A DNA stretch of 32,522 bases from Anaerolineaceae bacterium (GCA_011620505.1 WOZA01000024.1:1-32522), one strand, 5' to 3'. Positions 1-9,752 are shown, counted from the first letter of the stretch. The notes: a model not told the origin generated them from the sequence alone. A program made the numbers and translations.

Positions 1-6
1 TGGCTA

Positions 7-15
7 TGCTATAAT
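7..15 (+). promoter_or_regulatory. extended -10 promoter element (TGCTATAAT) upstream of LCP gene
   Basis: TGnTATAAT at 7-15, about 40 nt before the ATG at 57; the -35 region lies outside the window. Confidence 0.55.
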
Positions 16-56
16 CTTTACTCTGGTGGGGTGTCTTTTCGCCCTGCGTTAAGCTT

Positions 57-1370
57 ATGAAAACGACCGGAACCTTACCAATTCATCGCCGTGGCAAAGC
101 TTTGCTTGCAGCCGGAGTGTTGGTGGCCCTGGTTTTGATGATCAATGCCTGCGCTTCCGGTGGGGGCAGACCTCCAAGAGGGTCAAATCACCAGATGCTC
201 AGCCCCTGGGCATCCGCCACTCCCACCGCAACCCTGCAGCCCAGCGCCACCGCCACCCCGGACGTCTGGCCCACCTTCGCGCCGCCCGGCAGCCCCGCTG
301 CCACCGCCATTCCACCTGCCGCCCCCCGGCTGGAGCTGGATGAGGATGTGAAGATCTGGCTGCTCCTGGGCACGGAGGCGGAAAAACCTTTCAGCGGTCG
401 CACGGATGCCATCCATCTGCTGCTGATCAATGAGCGGCTTTCCAAGGCGAGCGTCATCTCCATCCCTGGCAGCCTGTTTGTTTATCTCCCCGGGCACACG
501 ATGCAGCGGCTCAACACGGCTTTTGCCCTGGGCGGAATGGAACTGGTGCGCGACACGCTCGCGTACAACTTCGGCATCCGCCCCGACAAGTTCGTTCTCG
601 TCCATCCGACCGAGTTCAAATGGCTGGTGGATGACCTGGGCAGTCTGGATGTGAGCGTGCTCTTTCCGATCCGGGACGCGTGCGGGGGTTTGCCCGCCGG
701 CACGCACCGGATGAATGGCGACAAGGTGTATTGTTATGTTTCGTATGATGGCGGCGATGAAATCAATCGCACCCGCCGTCAGCAGCAGGTCTTGCAGTTG
801 CTCTTTACCAAATTAGTTCAAAATGGCAGATTAGCCCGGCTGCCGGTTTTGTATGCTTCTTATCAGGATCATCTCGAAACCGACATCTCCCTGATGGATC
901 TCCTTCTCCGCGTTCCCCTGGCGCTGCGTTTGGGCGATCCGGATCGGGTGAGTTACTTCGTGCTGGGATGGGAGCAGCTGCGCCAATGGGAATTGCCTGA
1001 TAACACACAAACGACCGTCTTGCTGCCGCGCGAAGAGGAGGTGGCAGCGATGTTCGACCAGGCATTGGCGGCGATCAGTGACCCTTCCCCCCTTGGGGAA
1101 ATCGTGCTGACGTACGAAGCCCAGGTGACCATTGCCGTCGCGCTCACGCAAACCTCCCAGGCGACAGCGTATGTGCCGGTTTGGCCGACCAGCACGCCCA
1201 TCGGGCAGCCTACATCGAGTGCGACACAACCCGGTCAGCCTACCGCGACCCGCACACCAACTCAGCCCGGTCAGCCGACTGCAACCCGCGCACCAACTGC
1301 CACGTATTCTGAACCTTACCCGATACCGACCGCGGTCTTTTATACCCCAACACCGCCTGCGTATCCATAA
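57..1370 (+). CDS. LytR-CpsA-Psr (LCP) family protein, lipoprotein-like N-terminus, Thr/Pro-rich C-terminal tail
   Basis: 437-aa ORF; lipobox-like ...LMINAC; LCP-like blocks WLLLGTE..RTDAIHLLLIN..VISIPG..LPG..RLNTAFALGG and INRTRRQQQVLQ. Confidence 0.82.
   Translation: MKTTGTLPIHRRGKALLAAGVLVALVLMINACASGGGRPPRGSNHQMLSPWASATPTATLQPSATATPDVWPTFAPPGSPAATAIPPAAPRLELDEDVKIWLLLGTEAEKPFSGRTDAIHLLLINERLSKASVISIPGSLFVYLPGHTMQRLNTAFALGGMELVRDTLAYNFGIRPDKFVLVHPTEFKWLVDDLGSLDVSVLFPIRDACGGLPAGTHRMNGDKVYCYVSYDGGDEINRTRRQQQVLQLLFTKLVQNGRLARLPVLYASYQDHLETDISLMDLLLRVPLALRLGDPDRVSYFVLGWEQLRQWELPDNTQTTVLLPREEEVAAMFDQALAAISDPSPLGEIVLTYEAQVTIAVALTQTSQATAYVPVWPTSTPIGQPTSSATQPGQPTATRTPTQPGQPTATRAPTATYSEPYPIPTAVFYTPTPPAYP
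1227..1298 (+). repeat. two tandem imperfect 36-bp repeats encoding QPGQPTATRxPT
   Basis: CAACCCGGTCAGCCTACCGCGACCCGCACACCAACT (1227-1262) followed by CAGCCCGGTCAGCCGACTGCAACCCGCGCACCAACT (1263-1298). Confidence 0.85.
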
Positions 1371-1387
1371 AATATAAAAAGGAGAAA

Positions 1388-3208
1388 ATGTTTAGGCAGA
1401 CCAAGCATCAGCATTTACCCCCACTCCTCAGAGTCCTGATGGTGTGTGGTCTTTTGCTGGGTCTGATCGGAACTGCTCCCGCAGAGTCAATTTCACTGCC
1501 CTCCGCCGGCGTTAAACGCTCGGTGACAATCGAAGTCGACTACACCATCTACGAGTGGTGGCTGCTTTCATGGAAAACCTCCGAAATCGTCTGCCAGGTT
1601 TACACTGAACACGAGTCCTGGCCCGATGCCTCCGAAGTGCTTTATTACTGCGGATCCACCATTCAAAAGCAGTGGTTGGGGACCAGTGCCTGCGTCTTTG
1701 ACGAAAACATCACCAATACCCAGGAATGCAACGGGTTATATCTTCATAAGGCAAGTGTCACCCCCTCCAAGCGCAAGGTGGAGGTCAGCCTGCCTTCACC
1801 AGAAGTGTTCGTTTCAATTGCCGGCTGCAATAAGGAACCAGGGCAAGCCAATTGCACCACACTCCCCTATTTGCGTCTGCAGGCGCTGGAGCCGCTCCCC
1901 AACGAACAAATCATCCAGATCCTTGGCACTGTCAACGGCGCCGGTTTTAGCTGCCCGGGCAGCGCGTGCGACTTACCGCTGAGCCCGACTGGCATGGAAG
2001 GCGTTTTGGTTGAGTTTTGGGCGGAATCGAGCTATGGTGATTCCAGCGATCACTACACCGCGCAGGTGCGCGTGATACCATGGGGCGATTTTGCCAATCC
2101 CGATCAACCCCCCACCGATAAACCCAGTTATTATGTGGATGTGCTCAGTTCCCAGTGGATGGGAGAAGGTCAGTCCACCTGTTCCGAGATTTGGCAGTCC
2201 TTCCTGCCGGTGGATGGGCCGCCTTCGTGGCTGAGGACGCCCGAATTGGCGGATGAGTTGGTATCGACGAACGAGTATTTCCTTCTGGCGGGTTTGCTCA
2301 TTAAGCAGGGCCTGGTGGATGCCAGCACTTGTCCGTCTGGCGGGCTTGAAACGAACGGCGCCGCGACTGCTTGCGGTATGGAGGCTGCCCAGGGGGTGGT
2401 GGATGATTGGCAAAATCAGTTTGACTCGGAAATACTGCGGGTTGCGGACGATACTGGTGTGCCAGCCCAATTGATGAAAAACATCTTCAGCCGCGAAAGC
2501 CAATTCTGGCCTGGCATCTATGAGAAAGTCCGCGAGGCGGGGCTCGGGCACCTGAGCGATATTGGCGCGGATGGCGTTTTGCTTTGGAACCCGGCTTTTT
2601 ACAGCCAGTTTTGCCCGTTGATTCTGACAGATGAGACCTGCCAGCGTGGGTTTGGCAACCTTGATCCTGCTCAGCAGGAAATGCTGCGCGGAGCCCTCGT
2701 CCAGAAGGTCAATGCTGCCTGTCCGGACTGCCCGGTGGGGATCGACTTGACCCAGGCGAACTTCAGCATCAGCATCTTTGCCCGCGGCATTTTGGCAAAC
2801 TGCGAGCAGGTGCGCCAGATTGTTTACAACAGCACCGGCCGCCAGCCGGGCCAGGTGGCGCAGTATGAGGATTTGTGGAAGTTCACGTTGCTGAATTACA
2901 ACGCGGGTCCGGGCTGCCTGGGCAATGCCATGCAGCGCACCATCAATAATGGCAATCCACTAACCTGGGAAAACGTTTCCTATAATTTGCAGGAGGCTTG
3001 CCGGGCCGGGATCGCCTACGTGGATGACGTCTCAATCATGCCCCAGCCAGACCAAGGCAGCATCAACGACCTGTTGAGCACACCCGAACCCAGCACCTAC
3101 CTGCCCACACCCACAGTCCAGCCGACACCGCGCCCGATTATTGTGACCCCCACGCCTGGACCGACTGCGACTCCAGGCCCAGCCCCCACCGGCACCCCTT
3201 ATCCCTGA
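1388..3208 (+). CDS. secreted protein with SLT-like (lytic transglycosylase) domain and Thr/Pro-rich tail
   Basis: 606-aa ORF; N-terminal signal-like hydrophobic segment; GVPAQLMKNIFSRESQFWPG..GLGHLSDIGADGVLLWNPAFY resembles the SLT catalytic region; LLNYNAGPGCL motif. Confidence 0.72.
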   Translation: MFRQTKHQHLPPLLRVLMVCGLLLGLIGTAPAESISLPSAGVKRSVTIEVDYTIYEWWLLSWKTSEIVCQVYTEHESWPDASEVLYYCGSTIQKQWLGTSACVFDENITNTQECNGLYLHKASVTPSKRKVEVSLPSPEVFVSIAGCNKEPGQANCTTLPYLRLQALEPLPNEQIIQILGTVNGAGFSCPGSACDLPLSPTGMEGVLVEFWAESSYGDSSDHYTAQVRVIPWGDFANPDQPPTDKPSYYVDVLSSQWMGEGQSTCSEIWQSFLPVDGPPSWLRTPELADELVSTNEYFLLAGLLIKQGLVDASTCPSGGLETNGAATACGMEAAQGVVDDWQNQFDSEILRVADDTGVPAQLMKNIFSRESQFWPGIYEKVREAGLGHLSDIGADGVLLWNPAFYSQFCPLILTDETCQRGFGNLDPAQQEMLRGALVQKVNAACPDCPVGIDLTQANFSISIFARGILANCEQVRQIVYNSTGRQPGQVAQYEDLWKFTLLNYNAGPGCLGNAMQRTINNGNPLTWENVSYNLQEACRAGIAYVDDVSIMPQPDQGSINDLLSTPEPSTYLPTPTVQPTPRPIIVTPTPGPTATPGPAPTGTPYP

Positions 3209-3226
3209 TCCTTCTCAGAGCAGGGA

Positions 3227-3442
3227 TTAAACTTTCCCTGAACGCAACTCTTCAAGCTGCGCTTCCAGTTCAGCCCGCTTTTCAACACCGGCCTGCTCAA
3301 CTTCGTAACGCACATTCTTGACGTAGTCGCAGATCTTCGCTTTTAATTCTTTACCTGAATAAGGCGCGTACAGACGGGCTAACGTGCTGCCTACCAGCCC
3401 GCCAAGCACTGCACCAAATAACCAACTGGAACTTTTGCTCAT
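3227..3442 (-). CDS. YtxH-like small membrane protein
   Basis: ATG at 3442 preceded by an AAGGACG SD-like sequence; MSKSSSWLFGAVLGGLVGSTLARLYAPYSGKELKAKI has the YtxH-type GxxxGxxxALLxAPxSGxELR pattern; upstream extension to 3532 is probably non-coding. Confidence 0.7.
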   Translation of the reverse strand: MSKSSSWLFGAVLGGLVGSTLARLYAPYSGKELKAKICDYVKNVRYEVEQAGVEKRAELEAQLEELRSGKV

Positions 3443-3659
3443 TTCATCGTCCTTTCGACATTTTCTACTTCTATTATAAGGGATTGCTGACTGCTGATAA
3501 CAATGCTTGTTTCTTGAGGATAGGTAAAACATGGTTTTCTATCCAGCTGGGGCTCCACGCATATATCCATCAGACAAAATGTTAATATCCTTCTATCAAA
3601 TAATTATTATGCTTTAGTCACGTTAATTATGCTAGTTATTCAAATAACAAGGAGTGAAT

Positions 3660-5594
3660 ATGGGAAAAATCATCGGAATTGACCTGGGAACTACTAACAG
3701 TGTCGTCTCGATCATGGAAGGCGGATCCCCCACTGTGATCCCAACCTCAGAAGGGTCGCGTTTGCTGCCTTCGGTTGTGGCGTTTAATAAAAACGGTGAA
3801 AGGTTGGTCGGCATTCCTGCCAAGCGTCAGGCGATTGTCAATCCTGAGAATACCGTTTATTCAGTGAAGCGTTTTATGGGACGCCGCTATGACGAAGTGG
3901 CACAGGAACGTGGGATGGTTTCGTTTAAAGTCGTTGCTGGTCCCAGTGGCGACGCGCGCATCCAGATCCCCGTCACGGGGCAGACGTATACCCCACAGGA
4001 GATTTCTGCGATGGTGTTGGCCAAACTAAAGGCCGATGCTGAAGCCTACCTGGGCGAAAAAGTCACCCAGGCTGTTATTACTGTGCCGGCTTACTTCAAC
4101 GACAGCCAGCGCCAGGCAACCAAGGATGCCGGCAAGATCGCTGGATTGGAAGTGATGCGCATCATCAACGAGCCGACTGCGTCCGCGCTGGCTTACGGCC
4201 TCGATAAGAAAGAGAATGAGATCATCCTGGTCTTTGACCTGGGCGGTGGTACGTTTGACGTTTCACTGCTCGAAGTTGGCGGCGGCGTGGTGGAAGTGAA
4301 AGCCACCAATGGCGACACCCACCTTGGCGGCGATGACTGGGATAACGCAATCGTTAATTGGGCAGCGGAAGAATTCCGCAAAGATCAGGGCATTGATCTG
4401 CGCCAGGATCGCCAGGCACTCCAGCGTCTGCGCGAAGCGGCAGAAAAAGCCAAGATCGAACTCAGCACTGTAATGGAAACCGAGATCAACCTGCCTTACA
4501 TCACTGCTGATGCCAGCGGACCCAAGCACCTGCTGCTGAAACTCACCCGTGCCAAATTTGAACAGATGACGGAAGACCTGCTCAAGCGCTGTCTGCCCCC
4601 CTTCCAGGCTGTCATGAAAGATGCCGGAGTGAGTATCGATCGCATTAATGAGGTGGTCCTCGTTGGTGGAGCCACGCGTATGCCGATGGTGCAGGAATTG
4701 GTGAAAAAGCAGACCAATGGCAAAGAGCCTAATAAGAGCGTCAACCCGGATGAGGTTGTTTCCATTGGAGCAGCCATTCAAGGCGGCGTGCTGGCTGGCG
4801 ACGTCAAGGACGTGCTGCTGCTGGATGTGACCCCACTCTCGCTGGGTGTGGAAACCTTGGGCGGTGTTATGACTCGTTTGATTGAGCGCAACACCACGAT
4901 ACCGGTCAAGAAAACCGAAACCTTCTCGACCGCAGAAGATAGCCAAACAGCCGTGGATATCCACGTGCTGCAGGGTGAACGCCCGATGGCGGCCGACAAC
5001 ATGACCCTTGGTCGCTTCCGCCTGGACGGCATTCCGCCGGCGCCGCGCGGCATCCCGCAAGTGGAAGTCACTTTTGATATTGATGCCAACGGCATCCTGA
5101 ACGTGACCGCGAAGGATAAAGCCAGCGGCAAGGAGCAAAGGGTCACCATCACCGCTTCAACTAACCTGAACAAGGCGGATGTGGAGCGCATGGTGCGCGA
5201 AGCCTCGCAAAACAAGGCGGAAGATGAACGCAAGAAGGCACTGATCGAAGCCCGCAACATGGGCGACAACCTGGCGTATCAGTCCGAAAAGACCTTGAGG
5301 GAACTGGGCGAGAAGGTGGACGTTTCCTTGCGCAACGACGCCGAAGCCAAGATCCAGGTGCTGCGAGGGGCAATCACTGGTGAAGACGTCAGCGCCATTA
5401 CCAATGCCAGCAATGCTTTGCAGGAAGTGATGCAGAAGATTGGCAGCGCTGCCTATCAGCAAGCCGGACCTGCTGGAGGCGGTCAGCCTGGAGCAGGGTT
5501 TGGCGGTCAGCCAGGGGCTGGAAATGACGGCCAGCACGGTCAGTCGGAAGGCAATGACGAGGATGTTGTGGAAGGTGAATTCCACGAAGCCTAA
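3660..5594 (+). CDS. dnaK: Hsp70 chaperone DnaK
   Basis: [22 protein letters not shown]; [41 protein letters not shown] motif; [19 protein letters not shown] before the ATG at 3660 (the track start at 3654 is GTG). Confidence 0.98.
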   Translation: MGKIIGIDLGTTNSVVSIMEGGSPTVIPTSEGSRLLPSVVAFNKNGERLVGIPAKRQAIVNPENTVYSVKRFMGRRYDEVAQERGMVSFKVVAGPSGDARIQIPVTGQTYTPQEISAMVLAKLKADAEAYLGEKVTQAVITVPAYFNDSQRQATKDAGKIAGLEVMRIINEPTASALAYGLDKKENEIILVFDLGGGTFDVSLLEVGGGVVEVKATNGDTHLGGDDWDNAIVNWAAEEFRKDQGIDLRQDRQALQRLREAAEKAKIELSTVMETEINLPYITADASGPKHLLLKLTRAKFEQMTEDLLKRCLPPFQAVMKDAGVSIDRINEVVLVGGATRMPMVQELVKKQTNGKEPNKSVNPDEVVSIGAAIQGGVLAGDVKDVLLLDVTPLSLGVETLGGVMTRLIERNTTIPVKKTETFSTAEDSQTAVDIHVLQGERPMAADNMTLGRFRLDGIPPAPRGIPQVEVTFDIDANGILNVTAKDKASGKEQRVTITASTNLNKADVERMVREASQNKAEDERKKALIEARNMGDNLAYQSEKTLRELGEKVDVSLRNDAEAKIQVLRGAITGEDVSAITNASNALQEVMQKIGSAAYQQAGPAGGGQPGAGFGGQPGAGNDGQHGQSEGNDEDVVEGEFHEA

Positions 5595-5611
5595 AAGATC
5601 CTTTTGAGATG

Positions 5612-5650
5612 AAAAGAGCCTGTTCGTTTTTTGAACGGGCTCTTTTTTTG
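5612..5650 (+). terminator. Rho-independent terminator after dnaK
   Basis: AAAGAGCCTGTTC-gttttttt-like loop-GAACGGGCTC followed by TTTTTTT; one G-U pair in the stem. Confidence 0.9.
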
Positions 5651-5717
5651 ACCCAATTGGGGTTGGTGTTCTCATGCCTGCAGTGCAGGAAGCGACTTGA
5701 TGGAGGTCCCCATACAT

Positions 5718-5723
5718 TATAAT
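5718..5723 (+). promoter_or_regulatory. -10 element TATAAT, 6 nt before the sbcD-like ATG (leaderless arrangement)
   Basis: TATAAT-TAGCCC-ATG (5718-5732); TTGATG about 15 nt upstream as possible -35. Confidence 0.6.
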
Positions 5724-5729
5724 TAGCCC

Positions 5730-6962
5730 ATGATCAAACTCCTTCACTTCGCAGATGCTCACATCGACATGGCCAACTACGGCCAGCACGACGCCGTCAC
5801 CGGACTTCCACAACGTGTGATGGATTTTTTGAAATCTCTGGACTTCATCGTCGACACTGCCATCAGCGAAAAGGTTGACCTGGTCATTTTCGCTGGCGAC
5901 ACCTACCGCGATCGTTCGCCGGCGCCGACTTTCCAGCGTGAGTGGGGCAAACGCATCATGCGCCTTTCACGCGCGAAGATCCCGACTCTGCTGCTTATAG
6001 GCAACCACGATGTCTCCCCCTCGCAGTATCGCGCGCATGCCATCCAGGAGTTTGACACGCTCAGCCCGGATTACATTCACGTTGTCAGCTCCCTCAAGCT
6101 GCTCAGCCCGAAAGATCTCGATGGCGTACCGGTTCAGGTGGTTGCCATCCCCTGGATAACGCGTTCGGGAATATTGGCGTCTCTGACAGCGGACTCTTCC
6201 AATGAGGAAGACCCCCAGGAACTGATTGAAAAGGCATTGAGCGATTGGCTAAATCAGACTATTTCGGATCTTGACCCCAGCCTCCCAACCATTCTGACCG
6301 CGCATGCTTCGATTGCCGGGGCAAAGTTTGGCAGCGAGCAAACCGTCAAAATCGGTCGGGATGTCGTCCTGCCGCCTGGCCTGGTGGCAAACCCAGCGCT
6401 GGATTACGTGGCACTGGGGCACATTCACCGCTACCAGGATCTCAACCAAGGATCGCATCCACCGGTGGTGTACCCCGGTTCAATTGAACGCGTGGATTTT
6501 GGTGAGATCAATGAAGGTAAGGGTTTCATCATCGCTGAGATTGAAAAGGGTCAAACAAATTACCGCTGGCAGCAGCTGCCTATCCGGCGTTTTCTGGATT
6601 ATTGGGTCGAACTGGATGATCTGCTGGGTGTCAATGAAAAAATCATGGCGGCATTGCCAGCCAGTGAAGAGCTGGCAGACGCGATTGCGCGGTTAACGCT
6701 CGTGTACCCAAGCGACCTGGAAACCTTGATCGATGAAGCACGAATTCATGAACACTTTAAAAGCGCCTTTGCTTTTCAGCTGGTCAAGAAACCCATTTCC
6801 GAGGCGCGAACACGGCTTGGCGACAGCTTTGAAGCCAGCAGTATGAGCCCCGCGGAATTGCTGGAGGTCTACTGGAAACAGCAGCACATCGAGGATAAAG
6901 CCGAGCGCGATCGCCTGCAGAAACTGGCTGAGGAAATTATCGTCCAGTCACAGACCCAATAA
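5730..6962 (+). CDS. sbcD: DNA repair exonuclease SbcD/Mre11-like metallophosphoesterase
   Basis: MIKLLHFADAHIDMANYG; DLVIFAGDTYRDRSPAP; LLIGNHDVSPS; LTAHASIAGAK; VALGHIHRYQ; YPGSIERVDFGE. Confidence 0.85.
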   Translation: MIKLLHFADAHIDMANYGQHDAVTGLPQRVMDFLKSLDFIVDTAISEKVDLVIFAGDTYRDRSPAPTFQREWGKRIMRLSRAKIPTLLLIGNHDVSPSQYRAHAIQEFDTLSPDYIHVVSSLKLLSPKDLDGVPVQVVAIPWITRSGILASLTADSSNEEDPQELIEKALSDWLNQTISDLDPSLPTILTAHASIAGAKFGSEQTVKIGRDVVLPPGLVANPALDYVALGHIHRYQDLNQGSHPPVVYPGSIERVDFGEINEGKGFIIAEIEKGQTNYRWQQLPIRRFLDYWVELDDLLGVNEKIMAALPASEELADAIARLTLVYPSDLETLIDEARIHEHFKSAFAFQLVKKPISEARTRLGDSFEASSMSPAELLEVYWKQQHIEDKAERDRLQKLAEEIIVQSQTQ

Positions 6963-7017
6963 GGCTATTCCCAGAATTTAAGTCCGACCTAAGTTATAAG
7001 GGCAATCCGGTCATATT

Positions 7018-7731
7018 TTACGGCGTCCACTCATCGTGGATAATTGCTGACAGGTAATAAGCACCGTCCCCGCTTTGCTGGAAACCCAGGCGCAGCGATT
7101 GCCAGTCCAGGTAGCCATAGGCTTCTGTTCCCGGTTGGAAATATTCAACGTAATGCCCATCCGGGTAAACCTCGGCAAAGTTATCGATGGTGTTGCTGGC
7201 TTTTCGCGAGGGATCCAGCAAGAGCTCCCACTCCTGAGCAGGGGTTTGGCTGGTGACGTACTCAGGCCAATATTTCACAACGGTAAGGTTTATGTCCATT
7301 CCGCTGCCCGCCTGCACACCCCAGTGGTAGATTTCCTGATCGCTTCCGAATGCAGCCACCTGTTCTCTGGTGAAGACCAGGTCCTTGTCCCCGTTGATAT
7401 AGCCATATGGAGAGATCCGCACGCCAAGTTCGGGGTGGATGAAAGCCGCCAGCGCGGCAAAATCTTGACTCTGTAGGAGCGGCAGGATTTTGGCCGCCAG
7501 ACCTTCAAAAGTATCTTTAACGGGCTCCAGCGGGCAACTCGTGCTTTCAAGGCTGGCTATTTGGGTTGAAAGCGCATTATTTTGCTCCTGAGCGGCCAAC
7601 AGTTGGTCTGAAAGCAATTGGTTTTGCTGCCTGAGTTGCTCAAGCTCGGTACTTTCGCTCGGGGCAGCCACCACGCAGCCTGTCAACATCAGAATGAATA
7701 CGATCAAAAAGGAAAAGAGTTTCTTGTTCAT
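7018..7731 (-). CDS. putative lipoprotein with short N-terminal coiled coil
   Basis: MNKKLFSFLIVFILMLTGCVVAAP lipobox; heptad-like ELEQLRQQNQLLSDQLLAAQEQNNALSTQIASLE; C-terminal domain not recognised. Confidence 0.75.
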   Translation of the reverse strand: MNKKLFSFLIVFILMLTGCVVAAPSESTELEQLRQQNQLLSDQLLAAQEQNNALSTQIASLESTSCPLEPVKDTFEGLAAKILPLLQSQDFAALAAFIHPELGVRISPYGYINGDKDLVFTREQVAAFGSDQEIYHWGVQAGSGMDINLTVVKYWPEYVTSQTPAQEWELLLDPSRKASNTIDNFAEVYPDGHYVEYFQPGTEAYGYLDWQSLRLGFQQSGDGAYYLSAIIHDEWTP

Positions 7732-7863
7732 GGTTCCTCCGGATTGGGCGCAGAATTACACCTATTGTACTTAAGACGGAATCTCGGGCAAAATGTTCCA
7801 AGACAGCCGGACTGAAAACCTATGAAACAAAGCCTTCTGTTTCTACTTTTGCACGGTTTGATC

Positions 7864-8733
7864 TTATGGCAGTTCGCTGAAGCGGATCGCATCCAGCATG
7901 CGTGCCAGGCGAACGGTCTCCCTTACGTCGTGCACCCGCAGAATGTCAGCGCCGTGCAGCACGCCCCAGGCGTTCGCGGCCAGGCTGCCCTCCAGGCGTT
8001 CGCCTTGCGGCAAATTGAGCGTGTGCCCAATAAAACCTTTGCGAGAAACGCCCAGCAGGATCGGGAAGCCCAGTTCGCACAGCTCGTCAATATGTTTGAG
8101 CAGGAATAGGTTTTGCTCGATGGTCTTACCAAAACCGATCCCGGGGTCGAGGATGATTTTGTCTGGGCTTACGCCGGCATCAATAGCCGACTTAGCCGCC
8201 TCTGCCAGCCAATTCCGCACCTCGGTGACGATGTCGTCATACCTCACGCCCTCATAGCGCCCGCCGAGCTCGCTGGTGACTGCCTGTGCGCCTTGCGTGC
8301 GATTGTGCATCAGGATTGCGGTCGCACCTGCCTCGGCTACCGTACCTGCCATGGCTGGGTCATACCGAAAGGCCCAGATGTCATTGATGATGTGCGCGCC
8401 TTCTGCCAGGCAGACCCGGGCGGTTTCAGCTTTGTAGGTATCAATCGAGAGGATGACGTTCGGCATCTCCTCGCGTAAGGCTCTCACCACTGGCAACATC
8501 CGGCTCAGTTCCTCATCCACACTGATTGCTGTTGCGCCAGGGCGAGTGGATTCCGCGCCCAGGTCGAGAATATCACAGCCATCCTGGATGAAATGCTCTG
8601 CCTGCAGCAGTGCCGTGCGGACGTAGTCACGTTCTCTGAGCAGTCCATCGCCTGAGAAGCTATCCGGGGTGAGGTTGATGATGCCCATGATGTAGGTTTT
8701 TTTGCCGAGTTCTGGCAGCAGTTCATTTTTCAT
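7864..8733 (-). CDS. folP: dihydropteroate synthase
   Basis: IMGIINLTPDSFSGDG; DILDLGAESTRPGA; IILDPGIGFGKT; ILLGVSRKGFIG; ATG at 8733 with AGGTG SD (the GTG at 8739 is the track start). Confidence 0.95.
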   Translation of the reverse strand: MKNELLPELGKKTYIMGIINLTPDSFSGDGLLRERDYVRTALLQAEHFIQDGCDILDLGAESTRPGATAISVDEELSRMLPVVRALREEMPNVILSIDTYKAETARVCLAEGAHIINDIWAFRYDPAMAGTVAEAGATAILMHNRTQGAQAVTSELGGRYEGVRYDDIVTEVRNWLAEAAKSAIDAGVSPDKIILDPGIGFGKTIEQNLFLLKHIDELCELGFPILLGVSRKGFIGHTLNLPQGERLEGSLAANAWGVLHGADILRVHDVRETVRLARMLDAIRFSELP

Positions 8734-8740
8734 ATTCACC

Positions 8741-9739
8741 TCAAGGAATGGTTGCGTGCGCTTCTACGAACAATTTCATTTCTGCAATCTCCCCTTGCAT
8801 GGCATAAATTCTAAAAATGAATGGCATGGAGCCGCTGGTGGAGAGCGGAACTTCTGCCTCCCAGCGGCGCAGCCCAAGCACCTGGCCGTTGGAGTCGTAA
8901 ACCACCCCCAACACCCAAACGTAATCTGCCTCCCCTTCCGGTATGGTCACCTTGCCTGCAGTTTCCGCAAAGCGCGCGCCTTCAGCAATGACTGGCGGCT
9001 CTGCTGCGATTTCTGCTTCCAGGTAGCGCGTATCGTCCGGCATCACTGGCAGCCAATCCAATATTTGAGCGCTGATTTCAAAGCTTTCCGGGACGGGTGC
9101 AGGGAAGTAAGCGACGGCGGGTATCGTCTCTTGGGCTGGCAGGATGTTGAGCGGCAGAATGCCGTCCAACTCCAGCGTGGTCGCGTCGGCGCTGGTGAGT
9201 GTGAAGAGCACGGATGGATTTTCCACGGGGGACTGGCTGAGGTTTTCAAGCTGAACGAAGCAGTAGGCGCCTCCAAGCGCGTCCCGGTAACAGACTGGTG
9301 CCATGGCCAGGCGCAGCGGGCTGAAGGGATCTGGCGTTTGGGTGGGGGTTTCCGGGCTGGCGCTGGCTGAAGGCGGCGTTGGCGTGATCGGGATGATCAG
9401 CACCGTTCCAACGCTCATCAAATTGGGGATCACGGTCGGGTTGGCGGCTTTGAGCGCGTCCAGCGAGATGCCGTATCTCAGCGCCACACCAAACATGTCG
9501 TCTTTTTCGGTAACGGTGTAAGTAACCGGTGCGGGCGTTGGAGTGAGGGTGGGGGTGAGGGAAGGGGTTGGCGCAAGCGTATCAGTCGGACGAGGTGTGG
9601 CGCTGGGGGTAAGCGCAATTACGGATGTGTTTGTCGGTAATGGCACGATCGTAGGCAGACTGACATCCCCCGGCATGCAGCCTGCCAATGCCAGGGCAAA
9701 AAAAGCCAACCAGATGAACATGCCAAGTTTCCACTTCAT
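8741..9739 (-). CDS. LysM-domain lipoprotein
   Basis: MKWKLGMFIWLAFFALALAGC lipobox; YTVTEKDDMFGVALRYGISLDALKAANPTVIPNLMSVGTVLIIP LysM; start chosen at the second Met (9739) because TATAAT-GCAAAA-ATG is immediately upstream; the track start is 9748. Confidence 0.83.
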   Translation of the reverse strand: MKWKLGMFIWLAFFALALAGCMPGDVSLPTIVPLPTNTSVIALTPSATPRPTDTLAPTPSLTPTLTPTPAPVTYTVTEKDDMFGVALRYGISLDALKAANPTVIPNLMSVGTVLIIPITPTPPSASASPETPTQTPDPFSPLRLAMAPVCYRDALGGAYCFVQLENLSQSPVENPSVLFTLTSADATTLELDGILPLNILPAQETIPAVAYFPAPVPESFEISAQILDWLPVMPDDTRYLEAEIAAEPPVIAEGARFAETAGKVTIPEGEADYVWVLGVVYDSNGQVLGLRRWEAEVPLSTSGSMPFIFRIYAMQGEIAEMKLFVEAHATIP

Positions 9740-9746
9740 TTTTTGC

Positions 9747-9752
9747 ATTATA
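9747..9752 (-). promoter_or_regulatory. overlapping -10 region TATAAT, 6 nt before the LysM lipoprotein ATG (leaderless arrangement)
   Basis: minus strand reads GGAGTATAATGCAAAAATGAAGTGG-like sequence: TATAAT, then GCAAAA, then ATGAAG; coordinates approximate by a few nt. Confidence 0.5.

Noticed and set aside
1227-1298. tandem repeat as a possible CRISPR or regulatory array
   Set aside because: Only two 36-bp units without spacers, in frame and coding for a T/P-rich linker.
4263-5138. 291-aa minus-strand ORF opposite dnaK
   Set aside because: Lies fully antisense to a well-supported dnaK; long shadow ORFs opposite dnaK are a known artefact of codon bias.
5157-5813. 218-aa minus-strand ORF across the dnaK 3' end
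   Set aside because: Spans the dnaK terminator and the sbcD start antisense; no motifs.
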